From: Mesorhizobium sp. M4B.F.Ca.ET.203.01.1.1
GTDB taxonomy: Bacteria; Pseudomonadota; Alphaproteobacteria; Rhizobiales; Rhizobiaceae
DNA length: 64,000 nucleotides
Reading direction: 5' to 3'
NCBI RefSeq assembly: GCF_004791025.1
Contig: NZ_SRUO01000003.1
Span: forward strand, 533,130-597,129
The position numbers and the translations under genes were made by a program. Below the pieces are notes generated by a model, which saw nothing but the letters and a program-made list of their open reading frames with translations, made no database searches and was not told the DNA's origin. This document shows, piece by piece, positions 54,282 to 62,320 of this stretch; the first letter of the stretch is position 1; every line of letters starts with the position of its first letter.

Positions 54282-55151
54282 ATGGGCATGCTGCAGATCT
54301 CCAATGACACGGTGGCGCTTTCGGTCGATCTTGCCGGCGGCGCGATCCATCGCTTCGACCGCCACGCGGCGAGCGGTCCGGTTCCCGTTTTCCACCGTGG
54401 AGCGGTGGAAGCGGATGTGTGTTTTCCGCTGATCCCGTTCGGCAACCGGCTGCGCGGCAACGCCTTTGTCTTCGATGGAGGAACCCATCGTCTGCAACCG
54501 AACACTGCGAGCGACCCGCACTACATTCACGGCGACGCCTGGCTTGGCCATTGGCGGACCATCGCTCACGACCATCACGAGCTGACCATCGCCTACGATC
54601 ATGCCGGCAAGGATGGACCCTACGCCTACCGCGCCGAGCAGCGTTTCGCCCTCTCCGACAACATGCTGTCCGTCAGCCTTTCGGTGACCAACCGCGCGCG
54701 CCGGCGCCTGCCCTACGGGCTCGGCCTGCATCCGTTCCTGCCGATGACGCCGGCCACCATCGTCGACTTCACCGCCGAGCGCTACTGGGAGCAGGACGCG
54801 GCTTTCCTGCCGCTGAAGAGCCATCCTGCGCGCGGCGGCATGGATTTTTCCGGCGGCCGCCGGCTGCCCGGGACCTGGATGAACACCGAGTTCGAAGGCT
54901 GGAACGGCGCGGCGACCATAATGTGGCCGGAGACCGGATCGCGTCTGCGGATCGAGGCCGATGCGCAATTCTCGCGGTGCATGATCTTCGTTTCGCATGC
55001 AGCCTTCGACGCGCTCTATCGCCATGACTGGTTCTGCTTCGAGCCGATGACCCACAGCGTCGACGCGCATCATCGAGCCGATCTCGGCGGACTGGTCGCG
55101 CTCGAGCCGGACGAGACGTTGGCCGGCTCGTGCCGGTTCATCGTGGAGTGA
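54282..55151 (+). CDS. Aldose 1-epimerase (mutarotase) family protein
   Basis: This 289-residue galactose-mutarotase-like protein has the substrate-binding CFPLIPFGNRLRGN (Asn-Arg near residue 54), HYIHGDAWLGHW (His about 80-84), YGLGLHPFLP (catalytic-region His) and a Glu near the end (CFEPMTHSVDAHH). It would interconvert anomers of the imported aldose before oxidation. An alternative ATG two codons later is possible. Confidence 0.87.
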   Translation: MGMLQISNDTVALSVDLAGGAIHRFDRHAASGPVPVFHRGAVEADVCFPLIPFGNRLRGNAFVFDGGTHRLQPNTASDPHYIHGDAWLGHWRTIAHDHHELTIAYDHAGKDGPYAYRAEQRFALSDNMLSVSLSVTNRARRRLPYGLGLHPFLPMTPATIVDFTAERYWEQDAAFLPLKSHPARGGMDFSGGRRLPGTWMNTEFEGWNGAATIMWPETGSRLRIEADAQFSRCMIFVSHAAFDALYRHDWFCFEPMTHSVDAHHRADLGGLVALEPDETLAGSCRFIVE

Positions 55152-55208
55152 CACGCGCCGGCTCCTCGACAAGCGAAGCGGTGGCGTTCATCTTAGCTCT
55201 GTCTAACG

Positions 55209-55233
55209 AATGTCTACAAACTTTATAGACATT
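55209..55233. promoter_or_regulatory. AATGTCTA-N9-TAGACATT palindrome
   Basis: Perfect 8-base arms lie 58 bp after the mutarotase stop in an AT-rich patch. The 291-bp gap 55152-55442 contains this dyad and a possible 18-codon reading frame at 55312-55368 preceded by AGGAG, nothing else. Its function is unknown; it has the look of an operator, not of a terminator. Confidence 0.35.
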
Positions 55234-55442
55234 TATTCCCGAGCAGGTCATACTGCCCATCCAAGTGCCTGACTTTTTCGCCATTCGTGTTCGTATGATC
55301 AGGAGATGACGATGACGCAGACATTTCCGGAGATCGTTCCAGATCCCACCACCGTCAGGCCGGTGTAGAAGACCAATCAACTCATCATGGGCGCGGGGGC
55401 GTTGGACGGCAGGCATTGCTGCCGCGATCGAGGAGGAGACCG

Positions 55443-55793
55443 ATGACCACACGCCTGCTGCCCGCACTGCACGAGGGCCATGCCCCAATCCAGTTGCATG
55501 GCGCCTTCGACGAGGCTCTGGAAGCCTACCAGGCCTGGACTCCGGGCACGGACGAACCGCAAGTCGAGTTCGAAGGCCATTTGATCCCGATCAGCTCGGT
55601 CTTCGGCCGCATGCGGACTTGCACCGACATCCTGCCTTGGCGCATCGAGGCCGATGTCCTGGACACCGTCGGCGGCATGTTGCCCGCCGGCGGCGAAAGG
55701 TCGATCACCTATGCAGACGCCGCGCTCGTCCTTCGCGCCCTGTGCGTGGATCGCCTTCGCGACGACGGCGGTGTCCGATTTGCAGCAAGATGA
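55443..55793 (+). CDS. Conserved hypothetical protein, about 116 residues
   Basis: I do not recognise a named family. The protein is soluble and acidic. Notable blocks are EGHLIPISSVFGRMRTCTDILPW and ITYADAALVLRALCVDRLR. ATG at 55443 has GAGGAG at ideal spacing, and codon use is like its neighbours, so it is probably a real gene. It stands alone between the sugar locus and a convergent ThuA-like gene. Confidence 0.6.
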   Translation: MTTRLLPALHEGHAPIQLHGAFDEALEAYQAWTPGTDEPQVEFEGHLIPISSVFGRMRTCTDILPWRIEADVLDTVGGMLPAGGERSITYADAALVLRALCVDRLRDDGGVRFAAR

Positions 55794-55867
55794 AGCCTTT
55801 GCGTGCAGCGTGAGGCTGTCAACAACCTGACGCGCCTGCGGCGGCACAGGGGCTGCAAGACAAAGAA

Positions 55868-55899
55868 AGCGGGACCGGTCGTACCATACCGGCCCCGCT
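55868..55899 (-). terminator. Rho-independent-type terminator after the ThuA-like gene
   Basis: AGCGGGACCGGT pairs with ACCGGCCCCGCT (one wobble) around an 8-base loop. On the minus strand it is followed by TTTCTTTGTCTT, and it lies 15 bp beyond the ThuA-like stop. Confidence 0.75.
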
Positions 55900-55913
55900 G
55901 CCTCTCATGGGTC

Positions 55914-56555
55914 TCAGCGCGCTGCCCAAGCCAGCCCACGGCGCAGGATGGTCCGCATCTGCGGCACCTCGAACTCCTTGGCCACATGCCCCAGCGACGA
56001 GTAGAACACGCGGCCCTTGCCGTGCCGGCGCTTCCAGACCACCGGCATGACGACGCCGTCGATCCAAGGGGCGTGCGCGCCCGTGAACGTGGTGGTCGCC
56101 AGCACCTCGTTCGACGGGTCGACATGCATGTAGTACTGCTCGGAGCGGTAGGGGAAATCGTCGATGCCGCTCATGATCGGATCGTCGCGGCGGACGATGT
56201 CGACCTGGTAGTCGATGATGTTGCCGGGATGGGCGACCCACTGGCCGCCGCACATGAATTGGTAATCGGTCGATTCGCGGAACGCATCGCCCATGCCGCC
56301 ATGGTAACCGCCAAGACCGACGCCTCCCGCGATTGCGCTGACGAGGTTGGACTCCTCGGCCTTGCTCAGCTTGGACATGGTGTAGATTGGCACGATCAGG
56401 CTGAGGTCGGCGATTGCGGGATCGGCGAATGCCGCGATCGAGGTCTCGACGCGAACGGCAAATCCCTCTTCCTCCAGCATCGCCTTGACGGCGCGCGCGC
56501 CGAGTTCCGGCTCGTGGCCTTCCCAGCCGCCCCAAACGATCAGTGCCTGCCGCAT
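55914..56555 (-). CDS. ThuA-like (trehalose utilisation) family protein
   Basis: This 213-residue protein has the ThuA/glutamine-amidotransferase-like fold: LIVWGGWEGHEPELGA at the start, the GYHGGMGDAF loop, GGQWVAHPGNI and EQYYMHVDP, ending with GRVFYSSLGHVAKEF. S. meliloti ThuA acts in trehalose and related disaccharide breakdown, but many homologues are of unknown role. No sugar genes share its transcript. A 268-bp divergent gap separates it from ftsZ2. Confidence 0.88.
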   Translation of the reverse strand: MRQALIVWGGWEGHEPELGARAVKAMLEEEGFAVRVETSIAAFADPAIADLSLIVPIYTMSKLSKAEESNLVSAIAGGVGLGGYHGGMGDAFRESTDYQFMCGGQWVAHPGNIIDYQVDIVRRDDPIMSGIDDFPYRSEQYYMHVDPSNEVLATTTFTGAHAPWIDGVVMPVVWKRRHGKGRVFYSSLGHVAKEFEVPQMRTILRRGLAWAAR

Positions 56556-56823
56556 CCTTCACTCCTGTCTTCGCAATTCGCCCGGGTGTCCCCGGATCCG
56601 GCCAATATGACCGCACAGTGATCCGCAGGCCACATGCGCACGGCAGAGCCCGCGGGTGAGCGACGACCATAGGCGCATTTGTCTTGCGGCCAAGCCCACG
56701 CTCTGATTCCATTTGCCGGAGCGATAGAACCTGATTCTTGAACTTTGGCGCGCTCGAATGTCGCGCCGACTGGAAGATTTTTCGTCGATCCAAGCGCCAG
56801 GTGCATTTCAAGGAGATACGGCG

Positions 56824-57804
56824 ATGAACACCGCGACAAGGCCAGCAATCTCGGAAATGAGGCCGAAGATAACGGTCGTCGGTGTTGGCGGCGGCGGCGG
56901 AAACGCGATCAACAACATGATTGCCGAGAACCTGCAGGGCGCCGAGTTCATCGTCGCCAATACCGATGCGCAGGCGCTCACCATGTCCAAGGCACCGAGG
57001 CTGATCCAATTGGGAGCCCGTATCACCGAGGGCCTGGGCGCTGGTTCGCTGCCCGAAGTCGGCCGTGCAGCCGCTGAAGAATCGATCGACGAAATCATGG
57101 ATCACCTTGCGGGAACGCATATGTGCTTTGTGACCGCGGGCATGGGAGGCGGAACCGGTACCGGCGCGGCTCCCGTCATCGCGAATGCCGCGCGCGCGGC
57201 CGGCATCCTGACGGTGGCGGTCGTCACCAAACCGTTCAGCTTCGAGGGCAAGCGACGGATGCAATCGGCCCAGGAAGGCATCGAGCGGCTTCGCGAGTGC
57301 GCCGATACGGTAATCGTCATCCCGAACCAGAACCTGTTCAGGGTCGCCGACGCCAAGACGACGTTCGCCGACGCCTTTGCCATGGCGGATCGGGTCCTTT
57401 ACTCGGGCGTCGGCTGCATCACCGACCTCATCGTCAAGGAGGGCCTGATCAATCTCGACTTCGCCGATGTGAAGTCGGTGATGCGCGACATGGGCCGCGC
57501 AATGATGGGAACCGGGGAAGCTACCGGTGAAGGGCGGGCCAAGAACGCCGCGGAGGCGGCGATTGCAAACCCGCTGCTCGATGAAGCGTCCATGATCGGT
57601 GCCAGGGGCGTCCTTGTCTCGATTTCGGGCGGCACGGACATGACGCTGTTCGAGGTCGACGAGGCCGCCACCCGCATCCGCGAAGAGGTCGACGCTGATG
57701 CCGACATCATCGTCGGCGCCATATTCGACCGGGCGCTCGCCGGGAAATTCAGGGTCTCGGTCGTCGCAACGGGATTGCGACAGGGACCTGAGCTGCCGAT
57801 GTAG
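56824..57804 (+). CDS. ftsZ: Short FtsZ paralogue (FtsZ2 type), GTPase domain only
   Basis: This 326-residue tubulin-like GTPase begins at ATG 56824 behind AAGGAG. The G-box GGGTGTG is at 108-114, the nucleotide-binding [13 protein letters not shown] near residue 22, and the T7 loop NLDFAD at 210-215 retains both catalytic Asp residues. It ends at about 326, right after the globular domain. The variable linker and the conserved C-terminal peptide that binds FtsA and ZipA are absent, as in Sinorhizobium FtsZ2. No division-cluster genes are near. It could co-polymerise with the main FtsZ or serve another purpose. Confidence 0.92.
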   Translation: MNTATRPAISEMRPKITVVGVGGGGGNAINNMIAENLQGAEFIVANTDAQALTMSKAPRLIQLGARITEGLGAGSLPEVGRAAAEESIDEIMDHLAGTHMCFVTAGMGGGTGTGAAPVIANAARAAGILTVAVVTKPFSFEGKRRMQSAQEGIERLRECADTVIVIPNQNLFRVADAKTTFADAFAMADRVLYSGVGCITDLIVKEGLINLDFADVKSVMRDMGRAMMGTGEATGEGRAKNAAEAAIANPLLDEASMIGARGVLVSISGGTDMTLFEVDEAATRIREEVDADADIIVGAIFDRALAGKFRVSVVATGLRQGPELPM

Positions 57805-58010
57805 CGGCTTCAATAACAAACGACTGTTTTTATTACCTTTTTTTGGCTGTCGCGACCGACTCTTGTCAAAACAGGCCTGTTGCCCGGCTCGCCCCAAGCG
57901 ATACGTGCGGCGGCGTTTGCCGGAACAGGAAAGCCCTCTTCGAGTTGATACTCTGATCAACAGTCGGCGTTGCGGGATGCACCGCAGCGCAAACAGGAGA
58001 GGAAACTCCC

Positions 58011-58175
58011 ATGGGTCTCGGCACAATTCTTATCATTCTACTGATTCTCATCTTGCTCGGCGGCTTCAGTGGCCTTGGCGGCGGACCGTTTTACGGCACC
58101 GGCTACTACGGCGGCGGCGGCCTTGGGCTGGTCTTGCTGATCGTCATCATCCTGGTTGTCCTCGGCCGCCTGTAG
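58011..58175 (+). CDS. DUF3309-type small hydrophobic protein, 54 residues
   Basis: ATG 58011 to TAG 58175 encodes MGLGTILIILLILILL, then a glycine- and tyrosine-rich middle (GGGPFYGTGYYGGGG) and a second hydrophobic helix ending LVVLGRL. This two-helix plan with a Gly/Tyr linker is the DUF3309 pattern common in Rhizobiales. AGGAGAGGAAA lies upstream as ribosome site. It is probably an inner-membrane protein; its function is unknown. The AT-rich stretch 57812-57843 before it may contain a weak terminator for ftsZ2. Confidence 0.8.
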   Translation: MGLGTILIILLILILLGGFSGLGGGPFYGTGYYGGGGLGLVLLIVIILVVLGRL

Positions 58176-58269
58176 CGACGCCGGCAGACCTGGCATTGCC
58201 CGCTGATCGAGCAGCGATCGGCGGGCTTTTGTCTGTGGCGAACCGCCGTCGGATAGCGCGGAGGGAGCA

Positions 58270-59484
58270 TTGGTCCGCAAACTCGACCTCAGAAGCGGCC
58301 GGCCGGTCTGGTTCGCCTATCGCGCGCCGCCGGTGCCCACAGGAAAGTTGACACGAGATATAAGGGCCGAGGTGCTGGTCGTCGGCATGGGCATCAGCGG
58401 CGCCATGATGGCGGACGCACTGGCGCGCGCGGGCCATGGCGTGGTCTGCATCGATCGGCGCGGCCCGCTTCTGGGATCGACCTCGGCGACGACGGCGCTG
58501 GTGCAATTTGAACTTGATCAACCGCTGATCAAACTTGCCGCGATCAAGGGCAAGATCGACGCCGTGCGCGCGTGGCGGCGCTCGCGCCTGGCCGTGGTCA
58601 ATCTTCGCGGGCGGATTGCCGAACTCGGCATAACCTGCAACCTGGCACGCTTGCCGTCACTCTATCTTGCCGGCAATCTGCTCGCGCCGGCGCAGCTGCG
58701 CGACGAAAGCGATGCACGCCGGCAGGCCGGGATCGCCGCGACCTATCTTACCCGCAGGGCTCTGTCGGATAGTTTCGGCATCGATCGCGCGGCTGCCATC
58801 CTCAGCCACGACAACATTGCGCTCGACCCGCGCAAGCTAACCGCCGGGCTCCTGCTCAGCGCGGTGGGGCGCAAGGCGCGCCTTTATGCCCCTGTGGAGG
58901 CGGACGAGATCAGGAGCGATCGCGACGAGGTCGTTGTCAAAACCGGCGGTGGTCCGACGATCACCGCGCGACATCTGGTGCTCGCCACCGGCTATGAGTT
59001 GACCGACATCATCCCGGCCACCGCGCACAGCATCGTTTCGACCTGGGCAATCGCCACAGCGCGCCAGCCAAAAGACATATGGCCAGGCGCCGCTTTGCTT
59101 TGGGAGGCGTCGGAGCCTTACCTTTACATCCGCACGACGGCGGATGGCCGCGTCATCTGCGGCGGCGAGGACGAGGATTTCACCGACGAGGAGCATCGCG
59201 ATGCGTTGATCGCCAAAAAGTCCAAGCGCCTGGCAGCAAAGCTGGGCCGCTTGTTGCCGAAGCTGGACACCAGGCCGGAATTCTCGTGGACCGGCTCCTT
59301 CGGAACCACAACCTCCGGCCTGCCCTATATCGGCGCCCTGCCCCGCCACCCGCGCATTCACGCTGTGATGGGCTATGGCGGCAATGGCATCACCTTCTCG
59401 CAGATCGCTTCCGAGTTGGTTTCATCGGCGATTGACGGCCTCGAGGACGTCGATTCAGATCTGTTTGCATTCCCGGCGCACTGA
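58270..59484 (+). CDS. FAD-dependent oxidoreductase (DAO family)
   Basis: TTG at 58270 behind GGAGGGAGC gives 404 residues. The FAD motif is VLVVGMGISGAMMADALARAG (about 37-57, split by normal spacing), followed by GSTSATTALVQFELDQPL, a substitute for the usual GAS block. The C-terminal TSGLPYIGALPRHPRI and MGYGGNGITFSQIA are the second FAD site. It is an oxidase or dehydrogenase of an unknown amine or amino acid. It stands alone, convergent with a DUF427 gene. Confidence 0.88.
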   Translation: MVRKLDLRSGRPVWFAYRAPPVPTGKLTRDIRAEVLVVGMGISGAMMADALARAGHGVVCIDRRGPLLGSTSATTALVQFELDQPLIKLAAIKGKIDAVRAWRRSRLAVVNLRGRIAELGITCNLARLPSLYLAGNLLAPAQLRDESDARRQAGIAATYLTRRALSDSFGIDRAAAILSHDNIALDPRKLTAGLLLSAVGRKARLYAPVEADEIRSDRDEVVVKTGGGPTITARHLVLATGYELTDIIPATAHSIVSTWAIATARQPKDIWPGAALLWEASEPYLYIRTTADGRVICGGEDEDFTDEEHRDALIAKKSKRLAAKLGRLLPKLDTRPEFSWTGSFGTTTSGLPYIGALPRHPRIHAVMGYGGNGITFSQIASELVSSAIDGLEDVDSDLFAFPAH

Positions 59485-59509
59485 TAGGCCCCATCGGACC
59501 GTCTGGAGA

Positions 59510-59917
59510 TTATCCGGGGATGCGCGGCGTATGCCGTACGTCCTCTGCCGGGTCGGCATCGATGCGCGCCTTGTCCGGGTCGAAGGCGCCGTGACGGGCG
59601 ATGGCCAAAGCGGCTGTTTCGGGCGTCTCATAGGCCCACATGAAATCATCGGCCGATCCGCCGACGGCATGGACGCGCCAGTAACTTGCCGTGCCCAAGG
59701 GCGAGCTTGTGGTGGTGTTCGTCTTCTCGAAAAGCTCGAAATAGATATCTTCGAACGGTATGTAGAAGACCGGATCGCCTCCGTCTTCATGGAGCACCTT
59801 CGCCCGCTCGCTGGACGCCACCACGGCGTCCGAGAACCTGACTGTCACCGTGCCGTCAAAGGGCACGATGGCAAGGGCGGCGGCAGGATAGGTTGGACTG
59901 GCGACTGGGGTTTGCAT
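59510..59917 (-). CDS. DUF427-domain protein
   Basis: This 135-residue protein carries one DUF427 domain: VTVRFSDAVVASSERAKVLHE, then PVFYIPFEDIYFELFEKTNTTTSSPLGTASYW split by normal spacing, and AWAYETP-like DFMWAYETPETAALAI. The family is widespread in bacteria and fungi but has no assigned activity. It is convergent with the oxidase and divergent from the HAD-ATPase gene. Confidence 0.87.
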   Translation of the reverse strand: MQTPVASPTYPAAALAIVPFDGTVTVRFSDAVVASSERAKVLHEDGGDPVFYIPFEDIYFELFEKTNTTTSSPLGTASYWRVHAVGGSADDFMWAYETPETAALAIARHGAFDPDKARIDADPAEDVRHTPRIPG

Positions 59918-60075
59918 TGTCGAACTCCTTGACCCGATGTGCGTTGGAAACGTCGCTCAGCCACGGCAGTTCCGGCTCGGCGCGCAATTGGCGCAAAACC
60001 TTTTCGTCCCACAGGCGTTGTTCCTTCTTCAGGCTAACAGACAGCCATCCACGTCGAGCAATGGAGGCTCAGAGG

Positions 60076-61788
60076 ATGTATTTCATTGCCCTGGCGACGG
60101 ACTATGACGGCACACTGGCGCACGATGGCATCGTCACCAAAAAGACGCTGTCGGCGCTTGAGCAACTGAAGAAGACCGGCCGCAAGCTGATCCTGGTGAC
60201 GGGACGCGAGTTGCCCGACCTCAAGCGGGTATTTCCGGAACTTGCATTGTTCGACAAGGTCGTCGCCGAAAACGGAGCGCTGGTCTACACGCCCGCCAGC
60301 GAGGAGGAGCGCACGATATCGCCATCGCCGTCGGCCGATCTCGTCGCCGGGCTGAAGAAGCGCGGCGTGAAACCGCTTTCCGTCGGGCGCTCCATCGTCG
60401 CCACCTGGGAGCCGCACCAGGCCACGGTGCTCGACGTCATCAAGGAACTCGGGCTGGAACTGGAGATCATCTTCAACAAGGGCGCGGTGATGATCCTGCC
60501 GAGCGGCATCAACAAGGCGACCGGGCTCGCCGCCGCGCTTGGCGATCTTCGCCTGTCGCCGCGCAACGCGGTGGGGGTCGGCGACGCGGAAAACGATCAT
60601 GCCTTCCTGCAGGCCTGTGGCTGCAGCGTTGCTGTCGACAATGCGCTGCCGGCGGTCAAGAACACCGCCGATCTCGTCACGCGCGGCGCACGCGGCAAGG
60701 GCGTGGAGGAACTGATCGGCAAATTGATCAAGCACGATCGCGGGCTCGTCAAAAGGCCCCGCGACGGCATCCTGCTTGGTACGTCCGGCGGCAAGGACGT
60801 CTATCTGTCGCCGACCGACACTGTCCTGATCGCCGGCAGTTCCGGCATCGGCAAATCCACGCTGGCCACCGCCCTGACCGAGCGCTTCGTCGAGACCGGC
60901 TATCAGTTCTGCATCTTCGACCCGGAAGGCGACTATGACGGCCTGCAAGGTGCGGTCAAGCTCGGCGACGGGTCGAGTGTGCCGACGAAGGAACAGCTGC
61001 TCGACCTGATCGAGAAGCCGGACACCAATGTGGTGGTCAATGGGCTGGCGTTGCGGGTCAACGAACGGCCCGACTTCTTCGCCGACCTGCTGCCAGGCCT
61101 CGGCAGCTTCCGCTACCGCACGGCGAGGCCGCACTGGCTGGTCATCGACGAAGCCCATCATCTCCTGCCGAAACGCCGCGACGACACGCGCGCCGTGCTG
61201 TCGCTGGAATTGCCGGGCACGGTGCTCATCACCGTCCATCCGGAAGCGATCTCGACCGATGCCTTGCGCCTGGTGACAGCGGTCATCGCGCTTGGCCCAA
61301 AGGCGAAGAGCGTCGTGCGGACATTCTGTCACGAGACCGGCGTTGAAGAGCCGGGCGCGATGTCGTCGCAAAAGGGTGACCGCGTGCTGTTCTGGCGGCC
61401 GCGCAATGGCAAGAAGCCGATGTCGGTCAAGGCGATCGAGCCGCGCCAGTCGCTCAAACGGCACAGCCGCAAATATGCCGAGGGGCAACTCGACGAGGCC
61501 GGCAGCTTCTATTTCAGGGGCCCGGACGATGCCATGAACCTCAGGGCGCACAATCTGATTATCTTCGCCCAGATGGCCGAGGGCATCGACGACAAGACCT
61601 GGGAGCATCATCTGCGCGCCGGCGACTACTCGGAATGGTTCCGCCATCAGATCAGGGACAAGGACCTCGCCCGCGAAACCGAGACCGCGGAGAAGGACAA
61701 GACGCTGTCGGCGCAGGAAAGCCGCAAGCGCGTGCTCGACGCGGTGCGCCGGCGCTACACGGCCCCCGCCACCGCTCCGGTACAGTAG
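60076..61788 (+). CDS. HAD phosphatase fused to a HerA/TraG-like P-loop ATPase
   Basis: ATG at 60076 (GGAG nine bases upstream; ATG 60061 is an alternative) gives 570 residues in two parts. Residues 1-230 form a Cof-type HAD hydrolase with Asp9/Asp11 (ATDYDGTL), VTGRELPDL and GVGDAENDHAFL. Residues 235-500 are a P-loop ATPase with Walker A GSSGIGKST (254-262) and Walker B/DEAH LVIDEAHHL (Asp358-Glu359). A charged C-terminal tail ends in RKRVLDAVRRRY. The phosphatase and motor domains together are unusual. The substrate and role are unknown; a sugar-phosphate signal gating a motor is one idea. Confidence 0.85.
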   Translation: MYFIALATDYDGTLAHDGIVTKKTLSALEQLKKTGRKLILVTGRELPDLKRVFPELALFDKVVAENGALVYTPASEEERTISPSPSADLVAGLKKRGVKPLSVGRSIVATWEPHQATVLDVIKELGLELEIIFNKGAVMILPSGINKATGLAAALGDLRLSPRNAVGVGDAENDHAFLQACGCSVAVDNALPAVKNTADLVTRGARGKGVEELIGKLIKHDRGLVKRPRDGILLGTSGGKDVYLSPTDTVLIAGSSGIGKSTLATALTERFVETGYQFCIFDPEGDYDGLQGAVKLGDGSSVPTKEQLLDLIEKPDTNVVVNGLALRVNERPDFFADLLPGLGSFRYRTARPHWLVIDEAHHLLPKRRDDTRAVLSLELPGTVLITVHPEAISTDALRLVTAVIALGPKAKSVVRTFCHETGVEEPGAMSSQKGDRVLFWRPRNGKKPMSVKAIEPRQSLKRHSRKYAEGQLDEAGSFYFRGPDDAMNLRAHNLIIFAQMAEGIDDKTWEHHLRAGDYSEWFRHQIRDKDLARETETAEKDKTLSAQESRKRVLDAVRRRYTAPATAPVQ

Positions 61789-61870
61789 CGCGGGGGCGCG
61801 ACCGCCGAGTTGCCGCCAACGGTCATACACGGTCGACCAACAGAAAAAGAAAGCCGCCAGGAGGCTCAGG

Positions 61871-62314
61871 ATGAAATCCCAACTCGTTGCCGAAAGTGCC
61901 GAACAAAGGACCTTCATTGTGGTCCTAGACATGGGTGAAGAGGCCTTCTCGGCACTGACGGCGTTTGCCGCCGATCACGATATCGGCAGCGCCTCGCTGA
62001 CCGCCATCGGCGCCTTCGAAAGGGCGACCGTCGGATGGTTCGACTTTGAAAAGACCGAATACCGCAGGATTCCGGTGCTGGAACAGTGCGAAGTGCTGAG
62101 CGCAATCGGCGATATCGCCACGGGCGACGACGGCAAGCCGAGCCTCCATGTCCACGCCGTGCTCGGCCTGGCGGACGGCACGACGCGCGGCGGACATCTG
62201 CTCAACGGGCACGTGCGGCCGACGCTGGAGGTCACGCTGGTCGAAACGCCAGGCCACTTGCGGCGCAGGACACGCCCCGAACTTGGCATCGCCCTCATCG
62301 ACCTTGACGCATGA
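61871..62314 (+). CDS. PPC/DUF296-domain protein
   Basis: This 147-residue protein has the plant-and-prokaryote-conserved domain: FIVVLDMGEEAFSAL at the start, ASLTAIGAFERATVGWFD in the middle and LHVHAVLGLADGTTRGGHLLNGHV, whose two His and GGHL form the metal-binding core. In plants the domain is joined to AT-hooks, while bacterial forms are trimeric proteins of unknown function. GGAGG precedes ATG 61871. It may share a transcript with the HAD-ATPase gene 82 bp upstream. Confidence 0.88.
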   Translation: MKSQLVAESAEQRTFIVVLDMGEEAFSALTAFAADHDIGSASLTAIGAFERATVGWFDFEKTEYRRIPVLEQCEVLSAIGDIATGDDGKPSLHVHAVLGLADGTTRGGHLLNGHVRPTLEVTLVETPGHLRRRTRPELGIALIDLDA

Positions 62315-62320
62315 GGACTT

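Noticed and set aside
55819..58026. 735-codon minus frame across ThuA-like and ftsZ2
   Set aside because: It runs antisense to ftsZ2 and in another frame of the ThuA-like gene; both real genes have good ribosome sites and motifs.
60034..61932. 632-codon antisense frame over the HAD-ATPase gene
   Set aside because: The plus-strand protein has intact HAD and Walker motifs; the antisense one is a shadow.
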